Part shown: piece by piece, positions 7,158-10,757 of the stretch | Numbering within the stretch: position 1 is the first letter of the stretch | Layout of the letters: each line of letters starts with the position of its first letter | Assembly (NCBI GenBank): GCA_013003325.1 | Contig: JABDJU010000257.1 | Coordinates: forward strand, 1 to 10,757 | Direction of reading: 5' to 3' | Source: Acidimicrobiales bacterium | GTDB taxonomy: Bacteria > Actinomycetota > Acidimicrobiia > Acidimicrobiales > SZUA-35 | Length of the DNA: 10,757 nt | Position numbers and translations under genes: made by a program | Notes under the pieces: model-generated | Databases searched by the model: none | The model's input: only the letters and a program-made list of their open reading frames with translations | What the model was told of the DNA's origin: nothing

Positions 7158-8729
7158 AGTCGACGCGCCTTCGTGGCCGGGGTGGCCGGACTGACCGCCT
7201 ACGGGCTGCCGATACCGGCCGCCGCCAACTACCTCAGGGCGGCCGCTCGGCAAGACTCGTTCACGATCCGACCCCGCACCGACTGGGCCGGCGACGGGCG
7301 CCTGCCCACCGGCCCGCTCGAACCCGAAGACGTGCGCCTGATCGTGGTTCACCACACGCTCATTCCCAACAACGGCTACAGCCAGGACCAAGTAGCCAAG
7401 CTGCTGCGGGACATCTACGACTTTCACACCGGGCCGGAGAAGGGTTGGCCCGACATCGCCTACAACTTCATGGTCGACCAGTTCGGCGATATCTGGGAAG
7501 CCCGCCATGGAAGCCTCGACGGTCCGGTGCGCGGTTCGGCCACCGGTGGGAACCAGGGGTACTCGCAGCTGTGCTGCTTCCTCGGTGATCTGTCCGGTAC
7601 CCCTCCGACCGAGCGGGCCTCGGCGTCGATGTCCTGGCTGTTGGCCACGCTGGCCGATCGTTACGACATCGATACCGCCCCGGACGCCACCGTGACCGTC
7701 GACAGCCTGGGGTCGTCGCGGTACGCCGCGGGCGAGTCGATGACTCTCTCCACGCTGTCGGGACATCGGGACGTGTCGCTCACCGCCTGCCCCGGCGAGG
7801 CCGGTTACGCCTATCTTCAGCAGACGCTTCCGGGGCTGGTCAACGCCCAACGGACCCCGCCCCCTACCACGGCCACAACCGAGGCGACCACAACTACCAC
7901 GGCATCGACGACGACCACTGCGACCTCGGCTCCCACCACCGAGGCCCCGCCGACCAGCGACACGAGCGCAGTCGAGACGATCGATGATCAACTGGCGGTC
8001 GACGGTGTCGACCGTGATGAGGACGAAGACGGATCGCTGCTGCCGTTGATCCTCGGCGGCGCCGCATTGGCCGCAGCCGGCGCCGGCATCGTGGCGATCG
8101 CCAAACGAAACATCGATGACGACGGGCCGACCCCGGCCGGCGCTGGTGCGGTGGGCGGTCACGGAGCGGTCGCGACCGTGATCGATGACACCGAACGACA
8201 AGACGGCACCATCGTCGTACCGACCCGGCTCGGCATCACCGACGCCCCCAGCCCGACAACAGCAGCAGCAACCGCAGCAACCGCGTCGACCTCCACAGCG
8301 ATCGCTGTGGCCGAGGGTGCGCCCACACTCGAACGGGTGTGGTGGGCGCTGTCGAGCGACGCCCCAGATCACATCGAACGCGACATCGAGCGGTTGGCTC
8401 GCGAGATCAACGACCACGCGCTGAATCCCATCGACGATCCCGACGAAGACCGCCGGGCATGGGCCCGGGTGGACGTCCTACTGGCCCACAGAGCCGAACG
8501 GCACCGCGCTGCGGTGGTCGCAGCCCGTCCCGACGCGGTGTTCGTGCTGCGGAGCGAGCCGTGCCTGGTCGTTGTCACCCGGCCGGACGGAGTGCAGAAG
8601 CTCGATCGGGGACGGGACGCACTCAGCGCCGCTCGGGGCGATGTGGCTCGGATCGAGGTATTCCTCCACGATGCCGACGGCGGAGATCATCCCGCCGGCG
8701 AGGCCGACATCGTTGTGATGGCCAACTAA
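7155..8729 (+). CDS. TAT-exported PGRP/N-acetylmuramoyl-L-alanine amidase-like protein with C-terminal membrane anchor
   Basis: From the ATG at 7155 this is 524 residues. It opens with a twin-arginine signal (SRRAFVAG, then a hydrophobic stretch and PAAA, about 1-24). The amidase_2/PGRP domain (about 36-230) has the zinc and catalytic residues of active enzymes: HHT (H66/H67), Y103 in IAYNF, H203 in SGHRD and C211 in TACPG. It should bind or cut peptidoglycan outside the membrane. A Thr-rich linker follows (about 234-272), then one membrane helix (about 295-316, followed by KR), which puts the last 200 residues in the cytoplasm by the positive-inside rule. The C-terminal region (about 393-524, starting PTLERVWW) is a compact domain I do not recognise. 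The start is uncertain: ATGs at 7140 and 7098 are also in frame, none has a clear Shine-Dalgarno, and 7098 would overlap pabBC. 7155 puts the twin-Arg right at the N-terminus. Confidence 0.85.
   Translation: MSRRAFVAGVAGLTAYGLPIPAAANYLRAAARQDSFTIRPRTDWAGDGRLPTGPLEPEDVRLIVVHHTLIPNNGYSQDQVAKLLRDIYDFHTGPEKGWPDIAYNFMVDQFGDIWEARHGSLDGPVRGSATGGNQGYSQLCCFLGDLSGTPPTERASASMSWLLATLADRYDIDTAPDATVTVDSLGSSRYAAGESMTLSTLSGHRDVSLTACPGEAGYAYLQQTLPGLVNAQRTPPPTTATTEATTTTTASTTTTATSAPTTEAPPTSDTSAVETIDDQLAVDGVDRDEDEDGSLLPLILGGAALAAAGAGIVAIAKRNIDDDGPTPAGAGAVGGHGAVATVIDDTERQDGTIVVPTRLGITDAPSPTTAAATAATASTSTAIAVAEGAPTLERVWWALSSDAPDHIERDIERLAREINDHALNPIDDPDEDRRAWARVDVLLAHRAERHRAAVVAARPDAVFVLRSEPCLVVVTRPDGVQKLDRGRDALSAARGDVARIEVFLHDADGGDHPAGEADIVVMAN
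7854..7970 (+). repeat. Low-complexity Thr-rich linker coding segment
   Basis: Degenerate ACC/ACA/ACG-rich tracts encode runs of Thr mixed with Ala, Pro and Ser between the amidase domain and the membrane helix. This is a typical wall-spanning or O-glycosylated linker composition in actinobacterial exported proteins. A second, shorter low-complexity stretch with CAG/CAA-like repeats (about 8257-8290) lies after the helix. Confidence 0.6.
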
Positions 8730-9607
8730 GCCGGCTCGCGCCGCTCGATCGTGGGCTGCACGTACGTCCAGCCGAACCTGCCCTTGATGCACAGGTGCCC
8801 ATGGGTCACGCTGTGGTCGGCCGGCGAGGTGACCTTCACGATCGAATCGTCCTGCACGTGCAGTTCGAGATTGCATCCGACCCCGCAGTAGGAGCACACC
8901 GTCTGGGTCACGGTTTGATCCTCGGGGCGCCACTCGCCGCCTTGGCGCAGGTCGTATTCGGTCTTGAACTGGATGGCTCCCGTGGGGCACACGCCGACAC
9001 AATTACCGCAGTACACGCACGCTGAGTCGGGCAGGGTCACGTCGAATTCGGTGCTGATCCTGGCTCCGAACCCGCGGCCGGACACCGCGATGGCGAAGGT
9101 CAGTTGGGCGTCGTCACCGCATGCCTCGACGCATTTGTAGCAGAGCACGCACTTGTCGTAGTCGCGAATGTAGAGCTCGTCTTGAATCTTGACTTCTTCG
9201 TCGATCCTGGCCGCCTCGTCGCCGTAGCGGGTGGGGTCGGACCCGTAGTGGTCCATCCACTGGTGGAGGTCGTCGGCCTGGCTCAGGTCGACGCCCGATC
9301 CCAGGAACTCGAGCACCATCTTGCGGCTGTGGCGCACCCGTACGGTGTCGGTTTGGATCTCCATTCCCGCTTCGGCCTGGCGGGAACACGAGGGCACGAG
9401 CGTTCGAGATCCGCTCTGTTCGACCACGCACACCCGGCAGGCGTTCACCGGTGTGAGGTTCTCGGCGTAGCACAGTGTCGGCGTGTCGACTCCGGCGGCG
9501 GTGCAGGCGTCGAGCACGGTGGCGCCCTCGGCGACCGACACCGGCTGGCCGTCGATAGTGAGCGTCACCACTGTCTCGTGGGTCTGGGCGGGGTTGGTCA
9601 TGGTCAT
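8726..9607 (-). CDS. Formate dehydrogenase-type iron-sulfur subunit lacking the molybdenum catalytic domain
   Basis: A 293-residue electron-transfer protein. It carries an N-terminal 2Fe-2S domain (C46, C57, C60, C74), two ferredoxin-type 4Fe-4S sets (C153/C156/C159/C163 and C197/C200/C203/C207), and the small 4Fe-4S domain that precedes the molybdopterin site in FdhF/FdsA proteins (C238, C241, C245, C273, then K275 in CIKGRFGW). In family members this Lys sits between the proximal cluster and the Mo cofactor. The protein ends 18 residues later at TAG, so the roughly 600-residue Mo domain is absent. The segment where NuoG/FdsA usually have a His-Cys3 4Fe-4S motif (about 95-130) has no Cys. 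The gene starts 1 nt after the NuoF-like stop, with GGAG 6 nt upstream. It most likely serves an NAD-linked formate dehydrogenase with a separately encoded catalytic subunit. A HoxU-like diaphorase partner for another Mo enzyme is the alternative. Confidence 0.88.
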   Translation of the reverse strand: MTMTNPAQTHETVVTLTIDGQPVSVAEGATVLDACTAAGVDTPTLCYAENLTPVNACRVCVVEQSGSRTLVPSCSRQAEAGMEIQTDTVRVRHSRKMVLEFLGSGVDLSQADDLHQWMDHYGSDPTRYGDEAARIDEEVKIQDELYIRDYDKCVLCYKCVEACGDDAQLTFAIAVSGRGFGARISTEFDVTLPDSACVYCGNCVGVCPTGAIQFKTEYDLRQGGEWRPEDQTVTQTVCSYCGVGCNLELHVQDDSIVKVTSPADHSVTHGHLCIKGRFGWTYVQPTIERREPA

Positions 9608-9608
9608 G

Positions 9609-10757
9609 TCAGGCTCCGATCAGTCCCAACGAGATCGCCGACCGGATGGCGGTGGAAGCGGTGTGTCCGAGGCCGCAGATCGACGAATCCTTCATCACCC
9701 GATCCATGTCGTCGAGGAGCGCCAGCTCGCCGTTCATTGTGCGACCGGCGGTGCGGATCAGCAGTTCGTGCTGACGGACCACCCCCACCCGGCACGGTAC
9801 GCACTGGCCACAGCTCTCGTTGCGGAAGAACTCGGCGATACGGGTGGTGACCGCACCGAAGTCGGTGTCGGTGTTGAACAGCTTGACCACGCCCGAACCG
9901 AGCGAGGCACCGGCGGCCCGGGTGCCTTCGAAGGACAACGGAAGGTCGAGTGAGTCGGTGCCAACAAAGCTGCCGGCTGCGCCGCCGAGCAGAACCGCAC
10001 GAAGCTCGCCAACGGGTCCTCCAGCCATGTCGATCGCATCGCCCAAGGTGATGCCGTGAGGTGCTTCGTAGAGACCGGGGATGGCGACGTTGCCGGAGAG
10101 GCAGAACAAGCGGGTGCCGGTGGAATCGGGTGTTCCCAGTTGGGAATACGCATCGGCTCCGTCGGTGAGAATGCCGAGCACGTTGACCAGCGTTTCGGGA
10201 TTGTTGATCACCGTGGGTTGCTTGAACAGTCCGTGGGTGGTGGGAAACGGCGGTTTCTGGCGCGGTTCGCCCCGGAACCCTTCGAGCGATTCGAACAGCG
10301 CGGTTTCTTCGCCACAGATGTAGGCCCCGGCACCACGCCGGATCTCGAGATCGAACGAGATCGATGAGCGAGCGATGCGCTCCCCGAGGAAGCCGGCCCC
10401 ACGAGCGGCGTCGATGGCGTGCTGGAGGCGATCGGTGGCTCGGGGGTACTCGCCTCTGATGTACACAAACCCCTTCTGGGCACCGGTGGCGAAGCCGGCG
10501 ATGGTCGCCGCTTCGACGAGCGCGAACGGGTCGAACTCCATCAGGTGGCGGTCTTTGAACGTGCCTGGTTCGGACTCGTCGGCGTTGACCACGATCCACT
10601 TGGTGTCGCCCTCGGCCGCTCGCACCCCGCGCCACTTGATGGCGGTGGGGAACGCCGCTCCCCCGCGACCCTTGAGCCCGGCGGCTTCGATCTGGTCGAT
10701 CACGCCCTCAGGGCCCGCGTTGAAAGCGGCGGTGAGCGCTTCGTAGCCCCCGTAGGC
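9609..10757 (-). CDS. NuoF/FdsB-like NADH-binding flavin subunit of an NAD-linked (formate) dehydrogenase, 5' partial
   Basis: The frame is open to the window edge (first visible residues AYGGYEALTAAF), so the N-terminus lies beyond 10757; 382 residues are visible. It is the diaphorase subunit that passes electrons between NAD and the Fe-S chain. Motifs are GLKGRGGAAFPTAIKW (NADH/FMN site), VVNADESEPGTFKDR, GAGAYICGEETAL (FMN loop, about visible residues 142-154), an SLBB-type region, and the 4Fe-4S site ESCGQCVPCRVG plus ICGLG (visible C316, C319, C322, C361). All are intact. It stops at TGA one base before the Fe-S subunit, so the two are co-translated. Pairing with a Moco-type Fe-S protein, rather than with NuoE/NuoG and membrane Nuo genes, argues for a soluble formate dehydrogenase over complex I. 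Whether it carries an FdsB-like N-terminal thioredoxin domain cannot be seen. Confidence 0.92.
   Translation of the reverse strand, partial: AYGGYEALTAAFNAGPEGVIDQIEAAGLKGRGGAAFPTAIKWRGVRAAEGDTKWIVVNADESEPGTFKDRHLMEFDPFALVEAATIAGFATGAQKGFVYIRGEYPRATDRLQHAIDAARGAGFLGERIARSSISFDLEIRRGAGAYICGEETALFESLEGFRGEPRQKPPFPTTHGLFKQPTVINNPETLVNVLGILTDGADAYSQLGTPDSTGTRLFCLSGNVAIPGLYEAPHGITLGDAIDMAGGPVGELRAVLLGGAAGSFVGTDSLDLPLSFEGTRAAGASLGSGVVKLFNTDTDFGAVTTRIAEFFRNESCGQCVPCRVGVVRQHELLIRTAGRTMNGELALLDDMDRVMKDSSICGLGHTASTAIRSAISLGLIGA
9614..9617 (-). promoter_or_regulatory. Ribosome binding site of the Fe-S subunit
   Basis: GGAG on the minus strand lies 6 nt before the ATG at 9607, within the end of the NuoF-like gene. 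It favours this ATG over the in-frame ATG two codons later (9601). Confidence 0.6.

Noticed and set aside
7151..7165. LexA-type SOS box near the amidase start
   Set aside because: The half-sites run GTTC-N5-GAAC, opposite to the actinobacterial GAAC-N4-GTTC box, and the second possible spacing does not match.
7125..8725. Missing Mo catalytic domain hidden in another minus-strand frame after a frameshift
   Set aside because: Minus-strand open frames under the amidase gene translate to Gly/Arg-rich sequence with no molybdopterin motifs; they are shadows of the plus-strand gene.
9104..9850. Long plus-strand open frame antisense to the Fe-S and flavin subunits
   Set aside because: The minus-strand proteins have clear motifs throughout. 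The plus-strand frame has no recognisable domain and is expected from GC-rich codon use.
9609..10757. Complex I NuoF in a nuo operon
   Set aside because: The next gene is a short Fe-S protein with a Moco-type cluster domain, not a full NuoG, and no membrane Nuo genes are present. The visible part alone cannot fully exclude it.

Overview
This is a gene-dense, very GC-rich window with almost no intergenic DNA. Eight protein-coding genes fill it, two of them cut by the window edges. Six read on the plus strand (positions 1-8729) and two on the minus strand (8726-10757). Codon use looks uniform. I see no RNA gene, insertion sequence, CRISPR array or attachment site. The GC content, the Arg/Ala/Gly-rich low-complexity tails and a TAT-exported amidase with a Thr-rich linker suggest an actinobacterium, perhaps of the Acidimicrobiia type. 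Related corrinoid clusters also occur in alphaproteobacteria, so the taxonomy is an inference.

Positions 1-5297 hold a corrinoid-dependent methyl-transfer operon. In order it encodes a corrinoid (B12-binding) protein (5' end missing), a small protein of the so-called 'virulence factor' family, a methyltetrahydrofolate:corrinoid methyltransferase, a 2Fe-2S/ASKHA reductive activator of corrinoid proteins, and an MttB-superfamily methyltransferase without pyrrolysine. Spacing is tight (5-nt gap, ATGA overlap, 24-nt gap, 8-nt overlap). By analogy with the glycine betaine (MtgB) and carnitine (MtcB) systems, the MttB-like enzyme should take a methyl group from a quaternary amine and place it on the corrinoid protein. 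The pterin methyltransferase would then move it to tetrahydrofolate, and the activator would rescue oxidised Co(II) corrinoid. The substrate cannot be read from the sequence.

Positions 5312-7120 hold a fused PabB-PabC enzyme (aminodeoxychorismate synthase component I plus aminodeoxychorismate lyase) that makes p-aminobenzoate for folate, directly behind the methyl-transfer genes that consume tetrahydrofolate. Positions 7140/7155-8729 encode a probable TAT-exported PGRP/amidase-like protein with a Thr-rich linker, one membrane helix and an unrecognised C-terminal domain. It ends tail-to-tail with the minus-strand genes, the two stop codons overlapping by 4 bp.

On the minus strand, a NuoF/FdsB-like flavin subunit (5' end outside the window) is followed after 1 nt by a 293-residue iron-sulfur protein. 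That protein matches only the electron-transfer N-terminal part of NAD-dependent formate dehydrogenase alpha subunits. It stops just after the cluster domain next to the molybdenum site, and no catalytic Mo domain follows. If this is a formate dehydrogenase, the window links demethylation to tetrahydrofolate, folate supply and oxidation of the C1 unit to CO2. That pathway is an inference from content and proximity; the two halves lie on opposite strands and are not co-transcribed.
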